Shown: piece after piece, positions 18,922 to 27,767 of the stretch
Position numbering within the stretch: the first letter of the stretch is position 1
Layout of the letters: every line of letters begins with the position of its first letter
From: Streptomyces showdoensis
Lineage (GTDB): Bacteria; Actinomycetota; Actinomycetes; Streptomycetales; Streptomycetaceae
Direction: 5' to 3'
DNA length: 64,000 nt
Assembly (NCBI RefSeq): GCF_039535475.1
Contig: NZ_BAAAXG010000026.1
Coordinates: 2,232,001 to 2,296,000 of the forward strand
The notes under the pieces: model-generated
The model's database searches: none
What the model saw: only the letters and a program-made list of their open reading frames with translations
Told to the model about the DNA's origin: nothing
Program-made: the position numbers and the translations under genes

Positions 18922-19716
18922 TCAGCGCATCAGCTCCCCGGCGTTGACGAGCAGCGACTGTCCGGTGATGGCCCGCGCCCGGTCCGAGGCGAGGAAGGCC
19001 GCCGCCTCCGCCACGTCCCCGTCCGTCGCCAGCTCCGGGAGCGCCATCCGCTCCGTGAGCCGTCCGAGCACCTCGGCCTCCGGCACCTGCTCGGTGTGCG
19101 CGGTGAACTGCACGTACGCCTGGACCGGTGGCCCCCACATCCAGCCCGGCAGCACGGTGTTGACCCGGATCCGGTGCGGCCCGAGCTCGCGCGCCATCGA
19201 GTACATCGCGGAGGTCAGCGCCCCCTTGGACGCCGCGTACGCCGCCTGCCACACCTGCGAGGGCGCGGCCACCGCCGACTGGGTGCCGATCAGCACCACC
19301 GAGCCGCCCCGCTCCTTCAGGGCCGGCAGGCAGGCCCGGGTCATCCGCAGCGTGCCCAGCAGGTTCACGTCCAGGACCCCCTGCCAGGTCGCGAAGTCGG
19401 CGTCCTCCAGGCCGCCGAAGTACGAGTCCCAGGCGGCCACGTGGACCACGGCGTCGATCCCGCCGAAGCGCTCCACCGCGAGCGCGGCGAGCGCCTCGCA
19501 CTGGGCCTCGTCGGTGATGTCGGTGACCCGGTAGGCGGTGCTGTCGCCCCCGGGGTCGATCTCGGCGGCCGACTTGGCGAGATTGGCCTCCGTGCGGGCG
19601 CCGAGCACCGCCCGGCCCCCGTCCCGCACCACCGTCTCGGCGATCCGGTGGCCGAGCCCGGCGCCGACCCCCGACACGACGACGGTCTTTCCCTGGAGCA
19701 GTCCTTGGAACGGCAT
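18922..19716 (-). CDS. Short-chain dehydrogenase/reductase
   Basis: At 264 residues it is a classical SDR. The dinucleotide-binding motif is SGVGAGLG at 15-22. The catalytic pair is Tyr160 and Lys164 in YAASK, with a Ser/Thr near 145-147 (GTQSAV). VNTVLPGWMW near 185 and the C-terminal LLVNAGELM complete the fold. It reduces a carbonyl or oxidises an alcohol with NAD(P)(H). The ATG at 19716 has GGGAGG seven bases upstream. It diverges from the EthD-like gene at 19799 across a perfect 17-bp palindrome, so one repressor probably controls both. Such pairs commonly sit in acyl-CoA or aromatic catabolic regulons. Confidence 0.9.
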   Translation of the reverse strand: MPFQGLLQGKTVVVSGVGAGLGHRIAETVVRDGGRAVLGARTEANLAKSAAEIDPGGDSTAYRVTDITDEAQCEALAALAVERFGGIDAVVHVAAWDSYFGGLEDADFATWQGVLDVNLLGTLRMTRACLPALKERGGSVVLIGTQSAVAAPSQVWQAAYAASKGALTSAMYSMARELGPHRIRVNTVLPGWMWGPPVQAYVQFTAHTEQVPEAEVLGRLTERMALPELATDGDVAEAAAFLASDRARAITGQSLLVNAGELMR

Positions 19717-19744
19717 CCGGAACCTCCCTGGGCCTGTTCATTGA

Positions 19745-19761
19745 TCTGACGGCCCGTCAGA
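19745..19761. promoter_or_regulatory. Perfect palindromic operator between divergent SDR and EthD-like genes
   Basis: TCTGACGG-C-CCGTCAGA is a perfect 8+1+8 inverted repeat, 28 bp from the SDR start and 37 bp from the other start. Its length and symmetry suit a TetR-family repressor dimer serving both promoters. No such regulator is encoded next to it. Confidence 0.65.
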
Positions 19762-19798
19762 GTAGGTGCACGGAACCGAGCAGGGAAGGGGCAGGACG

Positions 19799-20620
19799 AT
19801 GAGCGACATCGAGACCTACGCGGAACTGGCGTCGGTCGGCCCGTACGGCGTGCACCCCGGCCACGCGCTGATCACGATGGTCGAACCGCACCCGGGCCAC
19901 GAGTACGCCTACAACCGCTGGTACGAGGACGACCACTACTACGCCGGCGCCATGGCCATGCCCTGGATGTTCGCCGGCCGCCGCTGGGTCGCCACCCGCG
20001 CGCTCCAGGAGCTGCGCGGCCCCGAGAAGTCCGCGGTCGCCCAGCCCGTCACCGCGGGCTGCTACCTCTCCACGTACTGGATCACCGACGGCCGCTACGA
20101 CGAGCACATGAAGTGGACCGTCGGCATCAACAAGCGCCTCAACCGGGACGCGCGGGTCTACCACGACCGCACCCACGTCTTCACCTCGTTCCAGGACCAC
20201 GAGGCGACGGTCTACCGGGACGGGGCGGCCGGACCCCGGGACTTCCACGCCCTCGACCACCCCTATGCCGGGCTCGTCCTCCAGGTCGTGGACGCCGAGG
20301 GTCCTCAGGCGCGGGACGCCCTCGTGGAGCGGCTGCGCTCGCGCGAACTGCCGCGCCGGCTCGCGGGCTCGCCCGCCGCGATGGTGACGCTCTTCCGGCC
20401 CACCCCGCTGCCCGGCGACCGGATGACCTATGTGAAGCAGGTCGAGGGCGTCGACACCCGGCTGACCCTGCTGTGGTTCCTGGAGCGGGACCCGAGCGAC
20501 TGCTGGTCCGAGCACTTCGCGGACCTGGCGGCGGCGGAGTGGGGCGCGGGGGTCGAGCTGGTGGCCCCCTTCGTCCCGACGGTGCCGGGGACGGACCGGT
20601 ACGTGGACGAACTGCGCTAG
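19799..20620 (+). CDS. EthD-like (dimeric alpha/beta barrel) hypothetical protein
   Basis: A 273-residue protein that I do not recognise as a named enzyme. Residues 28-70 (ITMVEPHPGHEYAYNRWYED, then DHYYAGAMAMPW) have the look of an EthD or antibiotic-biosynthesis-monooxygenase-type ferredoxin-like domain: a beta strand, an NxWY(D/E)xxH helix, and a later AGRRWVATR strand. A second, weaker repeat may follow around 160-260 (YAGLVLQVV ... TLLWFLERDPSDCWSEHF), which would make an internal dimer. The start ATG has GGAAGGGGCAGGA upstream. It shares the 19745 operator with the divergent SDR and is probably in the same catabolic pathway. No catalytic residues can be assigned. Confidence 0.72.
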   Translation: MSDIETYAELASVGPYGVHPGHALITMVEPHPGHEYAYNRWYEDDHYYAGAMAMPWMFAGRRWVATRALQELRGPEKSAVAQPVTAGCYLSTYWITDGRYDEHMKWTVGINKRLNRDARVYHDRTHVFTSFQDHEATVYRDGAAGPRDFHALDHPYAGLVLQVVDAEGPQARDALVERLRSRELPRRLAGSPAAMVTLFRPTPLPGDRMTYVKQVEGVDTRLTLLWFLERDPSDCWSEHFADLAAAEWGAGVELVAPFVPTVPGTDRYVDELR

Positions 20621-20711
20621 CGCCGGGGCCGGGCGGGGCCGGGGCCGGGCGGGGCCGGGGCCGGGGCCGCGGTCGGGCGGGGTCCGGGCGGGGGCGGGGT
20701 TCGGGCGGGGT
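20621..20711. repeat. GC-only low-complexity tract
   Basis: About 90 bp built from GGGGCC and GGGCGGGG units immediately after the EthD-like gene. It is non-coding and may fold into strong G-rich structures that help end transcription. Confidence 0.6.
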
Positions 20712-20809
20712 CGTGCTCCTCGGGCCCGGGAAAGGCCGAGCCCCCTCGACCAGGACGGCGGACCGGGCGAGAGGGCTCTTCTCCTGCGGTGGACGGTGTG
20801 CGCGCGGGG

Positions 20810-21010
20810 TCACAGGGCCCCGGCGCTCACCTCGCCCACGAACGCGTTCCAGGTACCCGGTCCGAAGGAGAGGGAAGGGCCCTCGGGGGCCTTGGAGTCA
20901 CGGACCGCGATCGCGCTCACGACGGGGGACTTCACCTCGACGCAGGCCCCGTTGCCGCCGGAATACGAAGACTTGGTCCAGGTGTCCGTGCCGCCCTGAA
21001 TGATGCCCAT
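20810..21010 (-). CDS. DUF397-domain protein
   Basis: A 66-residue DUF397 protein with the diagnostic WTKSSYSGGNGACVEV near residues 11-26, then VRDSKAPEGPSLSFGPGTWN and VGEVSAG. DUF397 proteins are small Streptomyces partners of XRE/DUF5753 regulators and are thought to act as antagonists or toxin/antitoxin-like modulators in development and antibiotic control. The partner gene lies just upstream on the same strand (21231-22127) with a 220-bp gap. The ATG at 21010 has GGAG nine bases upstream; a TTG three codons earlier is possible. Confidence 0.88.
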   Translation of the reverse strand: MGIIQGGTDTWTKSSYSGGNGACVEVKSPVVSAIAVRDSKAPEGPSLSFGPGTWNAFVGEVSAGAL

Positions 21011-21230
21011 GTTTCTCAACTCCGGTTTCAGTAGGTGTCACGCCAACGTTGTTCTTGGCTTGGCGTGATCGACGCTACTCGCCCGGACCCGTCCGGTGGG
21101 ACCGGCGTTCACCCGACCGGATGGCATATTCCAACTGCGCTTCCGTTGAGGTGAGTCGGGGGTGTACCGTACCGGTCCCCTTCCTTCCTCTTCACGCCTC
21201 TGCCTTCCCTTTCCGCCGGTGGCCGGGCCC

Positions 21231-22127
21231 TCAGCCCTGGCTCCCGGCGCCTCCGGCGGCGCCGTCCGCGTACTCCCGGTACTCCTTCGCGATCCGGGTG
21301 ACGAACTCCCGGGTCTGCTCCGCGTTCAGCGCCTGGGCCCGCAGGTGCTCGTACATCACGCTGTACTTCGCGACGTCCTGCGCCTTCTCCAGGTACAGGT
21401 CGCTCGTCACGCCCTCGATGTAGACCACGCTGGAATCGGAGGTGTCGGGGAACTCCAGGATCGCGTAGTGCCCGCTGATGCCCGGGTGCGCGCCCATGTC
21501 GAACGGCAGCACCTGCACCGTCACGTGGGGAAGCAGCGACTGCTCGATGAGGTGCTCCAGCTGTTCCACCATCAGCTGCCTGCTGCCGACCACCCGGCGC
21601 AGCGCGCCCTCGTCGATGACCGCCCACAGCCGCAGCGGACGCTCGTCGCCCTTGATGCGGTCCTGGCGGCGGGTGCGGACCGTGACCCGCTTGTCGATGT
21701 CGGCGGGCGTCGACTCCGGCAGCGCCCCGCTGATGACCGCCTCGGCGTAGCCGTGCGTCTGGAGCAGCCCCGGGATGATCTGCGGCTCGTACACCCGCAG
21801 GCTCTCCGCGTCGGTCTCCAGACCGATGTAGACGCTGTACGGGATGTCGCCGAAGGCGTGCCACCAGCCCTGCTGGCGGGAATCCTTGGCCATCTGCATG
21901 AGCGAGTCGACCACCCGCTCGTCCTCGACCTCGTAGACCCCGCACAGGTCGCGGACATCGCGCTGGCTGATCGACCGGCGGCCGTTCTCGAGACGGCTGA
22001 TCTTCGACTGGGAGACGAGGAGACGCTCGGCGACCTGCTCGGCCGTCATGTTCTTCGCTTCCCGGAGCCGGCGCAGCTCCTGGCCCAATCGGCGTCGCCT
22101 GACGGTGGGGTTGACACTGGACGCCAC
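21231..22127 (-). CDS. XRE-family regulator with DUF5753 domain
   Basis: A 298-residue regulator. The helix-turn-helix is near residues 12-66 (LGQELRRLREAKNMTAEQVA, then SQSKISRLENGRRSISQRDV). DUF5753 spans about 95-280, with EPQIIPGLLQTHGYAEAVI, LWAVIDEGALRRVVGS and VQVLPFDMGAHPGISGHYAI. This is the WhiJ/AbaA-like family that is abundant in Streptomyces and usually paired with DUF397 genes, as here. It probably represses its own promoter, and a 13-bp palindrome lies there (22178). Start is GTG at 22127 with GGAGGTG upstream. Confidence 0.92.
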   Translation of the reverse strand: MASSVNPTVRRRRLGQELRRLREAKNMTAEQVAERLLVSQSKISRLENGRRSISQRDVRDLCGVYEVEDERVVDSLMQMAKDSRQQGWWHAFGDIPYSVYIGLETDAESLRVYEPQIIPGLLQTHGYAEAVISGALPESTPADIDKRVTVRTRRQDRIKGDERPLRLWAVIDEGALRRVVGSRQLMVEQLEHLIEQSLLPHVTVQVLPFDMGAHPGISGHYAILEFPDTSDSSVVYIEGVTSDLYLEKAQDVAKYSVMYEHLRAQALNAEQTREFVTRIAKEYREYADGAAGGAGSQG

Positions 22128-22177
22128 GGAAACTGCACCTCCGGCTGTCGGCTGCGTAGCTGTGAGTATCTACTGCT

Positions 22178-22190
22178 TGGCAGACTGCCA
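22178..22190. promoter_or_regulatory. Operator-like palindrome in the XRE promoter
   Basis: TGGCAG-A-CTGCCA lies between a TTGGTG -35-like and a TAGATA -10-like element read leftward. Position over the spacer suits autorepression by the XRE protein. Confidence 0.45.
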
Positions 22191-22230
22191 CCAAAGGTGT
22201 GCCGTGCGCTGGGAAATCATCAGACGTGCG

Positions 22231-22266
22231 CGTGCGGGACGGCCGTCACGACGGCCGTCCCGCACG
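22231..22266 (-). terminator. Strong hairpin terminator after GPP34 gene
   Basis: CGTGCGGGACGGCCGT (22231-22246) pairs perfectly with ACGGCCGTCCCGCACG (22251-22266) across a four-base loop. It lies 74 bases past the GPP34 stop. A T-tract is absent, as is usual in Streptomyces. Confidence 0.75.
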
Positions 22267-22339
22267 CGTATGCGGCTCCCGGTGTGGATCACGGGGCGTG
22301 GGTCACGCGCGGGTGCGCACGCCGACCGCACGCCCGGGG

Positions 22340-23044
22340 TCACATGGCGGCGCGGGCCATGCTGCCCCGGCGCGGCTGCTGCGGAACCCCGCTCGCCGCC
22401 GCGTTGCGGCGCGGCTGTGCGGCCACGCCGTTCTGGACGTCCATCACGGCGTGCGCCACGAGTCCGCCCATGGGGTCGTGCCGGATCAGGTCGCGCAGCC
22501 GGGACCGCGACGACCGTCCTTCGTTGCCCGGGTACAGGTGCTTGCCGAGTCCGACCGCGTGGGCCAGCGCGGCGAGCGCCGCGGTCCGCGGGTCCGGCGG
22601 TACGCCGGTGCGGATCGCACTGTCCAGCCGGGACCTGATGTCCCGGCTGATCGCCGTGTCCGTCGCCTGGTAGCGAGTCGTCGGCAGCACCCCGCACATC
22701 TGGCCCTCTACGGCATGGACCATGCCGCAGCGCTCCAGGTGCGCGAGATAGATCTGACGCAGCCCCAGTCGGGGCCCGCCGATCCAGTGGACGGCCCGGA
22801 CCGGACTGCCGCGTCTGCGCAGCAGTTCCAGTGCGGAGTCCAGAGTCGGATCTCCGGTCGGCCGTGGCATCACCACGGCGATACGATCCCCGTCAGGGGC
22901 TATCCGTCCTGCCAGAGCCAGCTCCACTAGCTGTGCTCCGGCCAGGCCGAGGTCGAGCGACTGCGGCTGCGCTGTGGTACCCGTGGCCGGGTCCAGAGCG
23001 AGCAGCAGAAGCTCCTCCGGAATTGTTCTGCGGCTCCTGCCCAT
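22340..23044 (-). CDS. GPP34/GOLPH3-family phosphoprotein
   Basis: At 234 residues, the start IPEELLLLALDPATG followed by DLGLAGAQLVELALAGRIA is the classical GPP34 (GOLPH3/VPS74) beginning, and LDSALELLRRRGSPVRAVHW is also typical. Eukaryotic members bind phosphatidylinositol-4-phosphate at the Golgi. Streptomyces encodes many paralogues whose role is unclear; they are presumed to be peripheral membrane or lipid-binding proteins. The C-terminal 25 residues are rich in Arg, Pro and Ala. It is divergent from the carboxypeptidase gene across about 205 bp, which should hold both promoters. Confidence 0.9.
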   Translation of the reverse strand: MGRSRRTIPEELLLLALDPATGTTAQPQSLDLGLAGAQLVELALAGRIAPDGDRIAVVMPRPTGDPTLDSALELLRRRGSPVRAVHWIGGPRLGLRQIYLAHLERCGMVHAVEGQMCGVLPTTRYQATDTAISRDIRSRLDSAIRTGVPPDPRTAALAALAHAVGLGKHLYPGNEGRSSRSRLRDLIRHDPMGGLVAHAVMDVQNGVAAQPRRNAAASGVPQQPRRGSMARAAM

Positions 23045-23249
23045 CCATGCCTCCCCGCGTGGATGAATGACAGGGTGACCCCTCTCACATTCATCTGTCG
23101 AGAGTGCCTGGGTGGTTCGTACGGGAACCGGCAGGTATGTCGTTCTCGTCTAGCACGGGAGCCAAGCGGTCCACACAGGACACTGGTAGATGGTTCGGAC
23201 GTCCGGACGAGTTCCGGACGCTTTTCGTATGACCCATGGAGGAGGCACG

Positions 23250-25652
23250 GTGGCGGGCGAGTCCCCGGACAGGGCGGAGCAGCGGGAGAGCGCGGCCGGC
23301 GGCGACGGCAAGGACCCGCGTCTGTCCGTGCTTCAGGACCGCGTGGACGAGCCGACGGCGGTCTTCAAGGCGCTGGCCCCGCGGACGGCACCGGAGGACG
23401 CGGTGACCGCCGGGGCGGCGGAGGACGTTGCGGAGGACGGGGCCGGGGGCGCCGGGGACGCGGCCGCGGAGGGTCCCCAGGAGGGCGACCGGCTGAGGGC
23501 CGCCGTGGCGGCGTGGGTCGCGACGGACGCCGAGGAGGGCGCCGAGGGCGCCGAGCGTGCCGAGGGCGGCGCGGAGGCGGCTGCCGAGCCGGTGGACGAG
23601 GCTGACGAGGCCGAGGCGGCGGGCGACGACGTGCCCGAGGCCGAGGCCGAGGCCGAGGCCGGCGGTGAGGCCGAGGAGCCTGCCGCGGCGAGCGAGCCGG
23701 AGGCCGAGGTCGCCGGGGAGCTCGAGGGCGCCGAGGGCGACGCCGAGGGCGACGCCGAGGGTGACGCCCCGGAGCCGGAGGCCCCGGCCGCCGCGAAGGC
23801 CGAGGAGCCCGCGAAGGCGGAGGAGCCCGAGGCGGGGAAGCCCGCCGCCGGGGGCGAGTCCTGGTTCGCCGCGCGGAAGCCCGCGGCGCCCGCGGCCGAG
23901 GCGAAGCCGGAGCCGGAGCCGGGGTCGGAGCCGGAGCCGGAGGCCGGGTCGGCCGACGAGCCGGCCGACGAGCCCGCTCCCGCCCCCGCGTCGCCGGTGG
24001 ACCAGCCGACCGCCGTCTTCAAGGCCGTCAGGCCGCCGGTCGAGCCGGAGGCCCCGAAGGCGACCGAGGCCCCGAAGGCGACCGAGGCCCCGAAGGCGAC
24101 CGGGGCTGCGAAGGCTCCCGAGGCGCCGAAGGCGACCGAGGCCCCGAAGGCCCCGGCGGAGGCCAAGCCCCCCGTCGACCAGCCCACGACCGCTCTGAAG
24201 CTCCCCGAGTCGATGTTCCGCCCGCTCAAGGGCGACATCACCCAGGAGCAGCCGAAGCCGACGACGGCGCCCGACTCGGCCGCGGCGACCCCGTCGCCCG
24301 CCGCCGGGGCTCCCGTACCGCCGTCCCTCGCGGAGCCGGAGCGGACCCGGCAGCAGCCGCTGCCGCCCCGCCCGCCGCTGGAGATCCTGGCGGAGCTGAC
24401 GAACACCCCGCCGCCGCCGGAGACCCCGCTGCGGACCGGCGTCCGGCGGGTGAAGATCTGGACCCCGCTGGTCCTGCTGCTGATCGTCGTGTTTGCGGTC
24501 GTACAGTTCGTGCGGCCGCTGCCGGCCCCGGTGCTCACCCTCTCGGCCGCGCCCACGTACACCTTCGAGGGCGGCGAGCTGCAGATGCCGTGGCCGTCCG
24601 AGGGCCAGGGCGCCGCCGAGGTCGAGGGCGTGGGTTCGCTCGGCACGTACGGCCCGCAGAAGCCGGCGCCGATCGCGAGCGTCGCGAAGACGATGACGGC
24701 GTACGTGATCCTCCGCGACCACCCCATCAAGGGGAACGAGTCGGGCCCGGAGATCGAGGTCGACGCGACCGCCGGTGAGCAGGCGAAGGCGAAGGACGAG
24801 TCGACGGCCCCGATCAAGGAGGGGGAGAAGTACACGCAGAAGCAGCTGCTGCAGCTGCTGATGATCCCCTCCGGCAACAACGTGGCGCGGCTGCTGGCCC
24901 GCTGGGACGCCGGTTCGGAGGCCGCGTTCGTCGAGAAGATGAACGCCGCGGCCAAGGAGCTCGGGATGACCGGCTCGACGTACACGGACCCGTCCGGTCT
25001 GCAGTCGAGCACCATGTCGACCCCGCTGGACCAGCTGAAGCTCGGCAAGGCGGTCATGCAGTACGACGTGTTCCGCGAGATCGTGGACATGCCGAACCTG
25101 ACCGTCGAGGGCATCCCGGGCCGGATCGAGAACAACAACACGATCCTGCTGGAGCCGGGCGTGACCGGCATCAAGACCGGTTCGTCGACCCCGGCCGGCG
25201 GCAACCTGCTGTGGGCGGCGAACACGGTCGTCGACGGCAAGAAGCACCGCATCATCGGCATCGTGATGGGGGCCAAGGACGCCGACGCGCTGTACAAGAA
25301 GCTGGAGCTGGCGATCAAGAACAGCCTCAAGGTGATCCAGCAGGCGCAGAAGGACGTCACGTCCGCGGCGGTGGTGAAGAAGGGGCAGGTCGTCGGCTAC
25401 GTGGACGACGGTCTCGGCGGCCGGACGCCGGTGGTGGCGACCAAGGAGCTGCGGGCGATCGGCTGGCCGGGGCTGAAGGTGAACCTGGAGCTCACGGACG
25501 GCGGTAAGGCGCTCCCGCACTCCGGGAAGACCGGCGACGTGGTCGGCCAGGTGTCGATCGGCACGGGGAACGGCAAGGTCAGCGCCCCGGTGGCGCTGCA
25601 GGACGACCTCGTCGAGCCGGGCTTCGACAAGAAGCTGACCCGCATCGGCTGA
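23250..25652 (+). CDS. D-alanyl-D-alanine carboxypeptidase (S11) with long acidic cytoplasmic region
   Basis: An 800-residue bitopic protein. Residues 1-400 are Ala/Glu/Pro/Lys-rich and disordered, with three copies of a V-D-(E/Q)-P-T-(A/T) motif at about 32, 250 and 309 (two read PTAVFK). One membrane helix follows at about 405-425. The extracytoplasmic S11 domain has the SxxK motif at Ser477-Lys480 (SVAK), SGN at 541-543 and KTG at 642-644. It trims the terminal D-Ala from peptidoglycan stem peptides. The GTG at 23250 was chosen because GGAGGAGG sits at ideal spacing and lies inside any frame begun at the ATG at 23229. The cytoplasmic half is unusually long for a carboxypeptidase and probably has a regulatory role. 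Confidence 0.92.
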   Translation: MAGESPDRAEQRESAAGGDGKDPRLSVLQDRVDEPTAVFKALAPRTAPEDAVTAGAAEDVAEDGAGGAGDAAAEGPQEGDRLRAAVAAWVATDAEEGAEGAERAEGGAEAAAEPVDEADEAEAAGDDVPEAEAEAEAGGEAEEPAAASEPEAEVAGELEGAEGDAEGDAEGDAPEPEAPAAAKAEEPAKAEEPEAGKPAAGGESWFAARKPAAPAAEAKPEPEPGSEPEPEAGSADEPADEPAPAPASPVDQPTAVFKAVRPPVEPEAPKATEAPKATEAPKATGAAKAPEAPKATEAPKAPAEAKPPVDQPTTALKLPESMFRPLKGDITQEQPKPTTAPDSAAATPSPAAGAPVPPSLAEPERTRQQPLPPRPPLEILAELTNTPPPPETPLRTGVRRVKIWTPLVLLLIVVFAVVQFVRPLPAPVLTLSAAPTYTFEGGELQMPWPSEGQGAAEVEGVGSLGTYGPQKPAPIASVAKTMTAYVILRDHPIKGNESGPEIEVDATAGEQAKAKDESTAPIKEGEKYTQKQLLQLLMIPSGNNVARLLARWDAGSEAAFVEKMNAAAKELGMTGSTYTDPSGLQSSTMSTPLDQLKLGKAVMQYDVFREIVDMPNLTVEGIPGRIENNNTILLEPGVTGIKTGSSTPAGGNLLWAANTVVDGKKHRIIGIVMGAKDADALYKKLELAIKNSLKVIQQAQKDVTSAAVVKKGQVVGYVDDGLGGRTPVVATKELRAIGWPGLKVNLELTDGGKALPHSGKTGDVVGQVSIGTGNGKVSAPVALQDDLVEPGFDKKLTRIG

Positions 25653-25662
25653 CCCGCTTCGG

Positions 25663-25694
25663 CCGGGTGCCCGGGGAGCCTCCCGGGCGCCCGG
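25663..25694 (+). terminator. Hairpin after the carboxypeptidase gene
   Basis: CCGGGTGCCCGGG (25663-25675) pairs with CCCGGGCGCCCGG (25682-25694) with one mismatch, ten bases past the stop. Confidence 0.65.
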
Positions 25695-25828
25695 CTGTTA
25701 GCGTCGTGCCCGGGGACGGGAAGCGGAACGTCGGTACGGAAGGGCACCAGCAGAGCCGGGCAGGGCAGGGGAGAGGGCCGCAGTTGACCACCGCAGAGGG
25801 GACCCGGGAAACCGGAGGCCAAACCCAC

Positions 25829-27616
25829 GTGTCTTCGCCTTCGCGAATAGAGCTTCCGGGCCAGCGACCGGCCCCCGGGCCGCCCGCGCCCCCCGCCGCC
25901 CCGCGGCGCAAGCGCCGCTACACGGTGCTCGTCGCGACGGCCGCCGCGGCCGTCACGCACATCCTCTGGTTCTTCTTCTTCGCGAACAGCGGCGGCGATC
26001 TGGCCGCGCAGGACGCGTGGGCGGAGTTCGTCGGCCGGCACCCGGACTCGGCGTACAACCTCGCCTGGTACGGGGGGATGCATCCGGTCTCGTACAGCGT
26101 GGTCTCGCCGTACGTGATGTCGGTGCTGGGCGTCCGGACCACGATGATGATCGCGGGGACGCTGTCCGCGGCGCTGACGGCGCTGATCCTGGTGCGGGTG
26201 CGGGCGGTCCGCAACCCGATGGCGTGCGCGCTGGCCGGGGTCTTCGCGTTCCTGTGCAACGCGCTGTCCGGCCGGGTGACCTTCGGCCTCGGCATGATGT
26301 TCGCGCTCGGCGCGGTCGCGGCGGTCTTCTGCTGGCCGCACCGGTGGCGGTACCGCCGCTGGGCGAAGGCGGCGGTGGCGGCCCCGCTGGCCGGCCTGGC
26401 GACGGCCTGCAGCCCGGTGGCGGGCCTGTTCCTGGGCGTGGCGGCGGCGGCGCTCTTCCTGAACAAGCGCCGGCCCGGCGCGTACGCCCTGGGCCTGGCC
26501 CCGGTCGTGGTCGTGGCCCTCTCCGCCTGGCTCTTCCCCTTCTCGGGCACGCAGCCGATGTCGCTGATGTCGACCTCGCTGCCCTTCCTCTTCGGCGTCC
26601 TGTGCTTCGTCCTGGTCCCCCGGGACTGGCGGACGGTCCGCACGGGCGCGGCGGTCTACTCGGCCGGGACGCTCCTCACCTGGCTGATCGACTCGCAGAT
26701 CGGCTCGAACGTCTCGCGCCTGGTGATGCTCTTCGCGGGCGTGGTCCTGCTGGCGGCGCTGCCGTACGCGCGCCCCCGGTCCCGCCGCTGGTACGCGATC
26801 GTCCTGGCCTTCGTGGGCCTGAACGTCTGGATCGGCTTCAAGGGCGTCGACGACGTGATCCGCACCGCCCCGGACGCGTCCTGGGCGCGCGAGGTGGCGC
26901 CGCTGATCAACCAGCTCCAGGTGCGGGGCGCGGAGAAGGCCCGCGTGGAGGTCGTCCCGGCCTCCAGCCACCGCGAGTCGTCCGCCCTCGCCCCGTACAT
27001 CAACCTGGCCCGCGGCTGGAACCGCCAGGCCGACATGGAGCGCAACCCGCTCTTCTACGACGACACCCTGAACGCGGCGAACTACCAGGACTGGCTCGGC
27101 CGCTGGGCGGTCCACTACGTCGTCCTGCCGACGGGCGCCCCCGACTCGGGCGCCGAACGCGAGGCGGAGCTCGTCGACGAGGGCCTGCCCTACCTCCACC
27201 AGATCTGGTCGGACGCGAACTGGCGCCTGTACGAGGTGACGGACCCGACTCCCCTGGCGGACCCCCCGGCCCAGGTCCAGAAGGCCGAGGCCAACGAGGT
27301 CGTCATCCGCCTCGACGCCCCCGGCCGCGTCCTCATCCGCGTCCCGTACTCCCCGTGGCTGGCCCTCCTGGACGCCGACGGCGGCAAGATCGAACCCCCG
27401 CAGGAGACGGAGGCCTCGAAGGAGGCCCGCGAATCCTCTGAGACGGACCTCCCGAAGGTCTTCGCCAACCAGGAGGGCTGCCTCCTGAAGGCGGAACCCG
27501 ACGCGGAGGGCGACGAATGGACCGAACTCCTCGCCCCGAAGGCCGGCACCTACCGCCTGGGCGCCCCGTACAAGCTCTTCCCCCGCGGCACGACCTGCCC
27601 GGAGGAACTGCGCTGA
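25829..27616 (+). CDS. Large polytopic membrane protein with extracytoplasmic C-terminus, unknown function
   Basis: A 595-residue protein that I recognise only as a conserved actinobacterial membrane protein. A proline-rich, basic N-tail (PAPGPPAPPAAPRRKRRY) precedes about 10-11 hydrophobic helices from residue 32 to about 345. The remaining 250 residues are soluble, with YINLARGWNRQADMERNPLF and WAVHYVVLPTG, and end in a beta-rich part. Layout and the aromatic exoplasmic loops resemble GT-C glycosyltransferase-like or MFS-like proteins, but no catalytic motif is firm. GTG at 25829 has GGAGG ten bases upstream; a TTG at 25784 is an alternative. It follows the carboxypeptidase on the same strand after a terminator, so a cell-envelope role is reasonable. 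Confidence 0.7.
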   Translation: MSSPSRIELPGQRPAPGPPAPPAAPRRKRRYTVLVATAAAAVTHILWFFFFANSGGDLAAQDAWAEFVGRHPDSAYNLAWYGGMHPVSYSVVSPYVMSVLGVRTTMMIAGTLSAALTALILVRVRAVRNPMACALAGVFAFLCNALSGRVTFGLGMMFALGAVAAVFCWPHRWRYRRWAKAAVAAPLAGLATACSPVAGLFLGVAAAALFLNKRRPGAYALGLAPVVVVALSAWLFPFSGTQPMSLMSTSLPFLFGVLCFVLVPRDWRTVRTGAAVYSAGTLLTWLIDSQIGSNVSRLVMLFAGVVLLAALPYARPRSRRWYAIVLAFVGLNVWIGFKGVDDVIRTAPDASWAREVAPLINQLQVRGAEKARVEVVPASSHRESSALAPYINLARGWNRQADMERNPLFYDDTLNAANYQDWLGRWAVHYVVLPTGAPDSGAEREAELVDEGLPYLHQIWSDANWRLYEVTDPTPLADPPAQVQKAEANEVVIRLDAPGRVLIRVPYSPWLALLDADGGKIEPPQETEASKEARESSETDLPKVFANQEGCLLKAEPDAEGDEWTELLAPKAGTYRLGAPYKLFPRGTTCPEELR

Positions 27617-27767
27617 GGCGCCGCGCGGAGCTTCCCGCGCGGTGGGGTGTGAGTCCTGCCGTGCGCACCGCGCTCGGTCGTGCGATCAGGTGTCCTGGAG
27701 GGGGTTCGTCCGGGACACTTGGGGGCTGCGGGGGGCGTACAGGTGGTGTTCGGGGAGGGGTGTGCGG

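Noticed and set aside
14885..19534. Very long open frames opposite or across known genes, including 1549 residues here and 937 residues at 16005-18818
   Set aside because: They are antisense or out-of-frame shadows of well-supported genes, dominated by Arg, Gly and Pro with no domain; typical of high-GC DNA.
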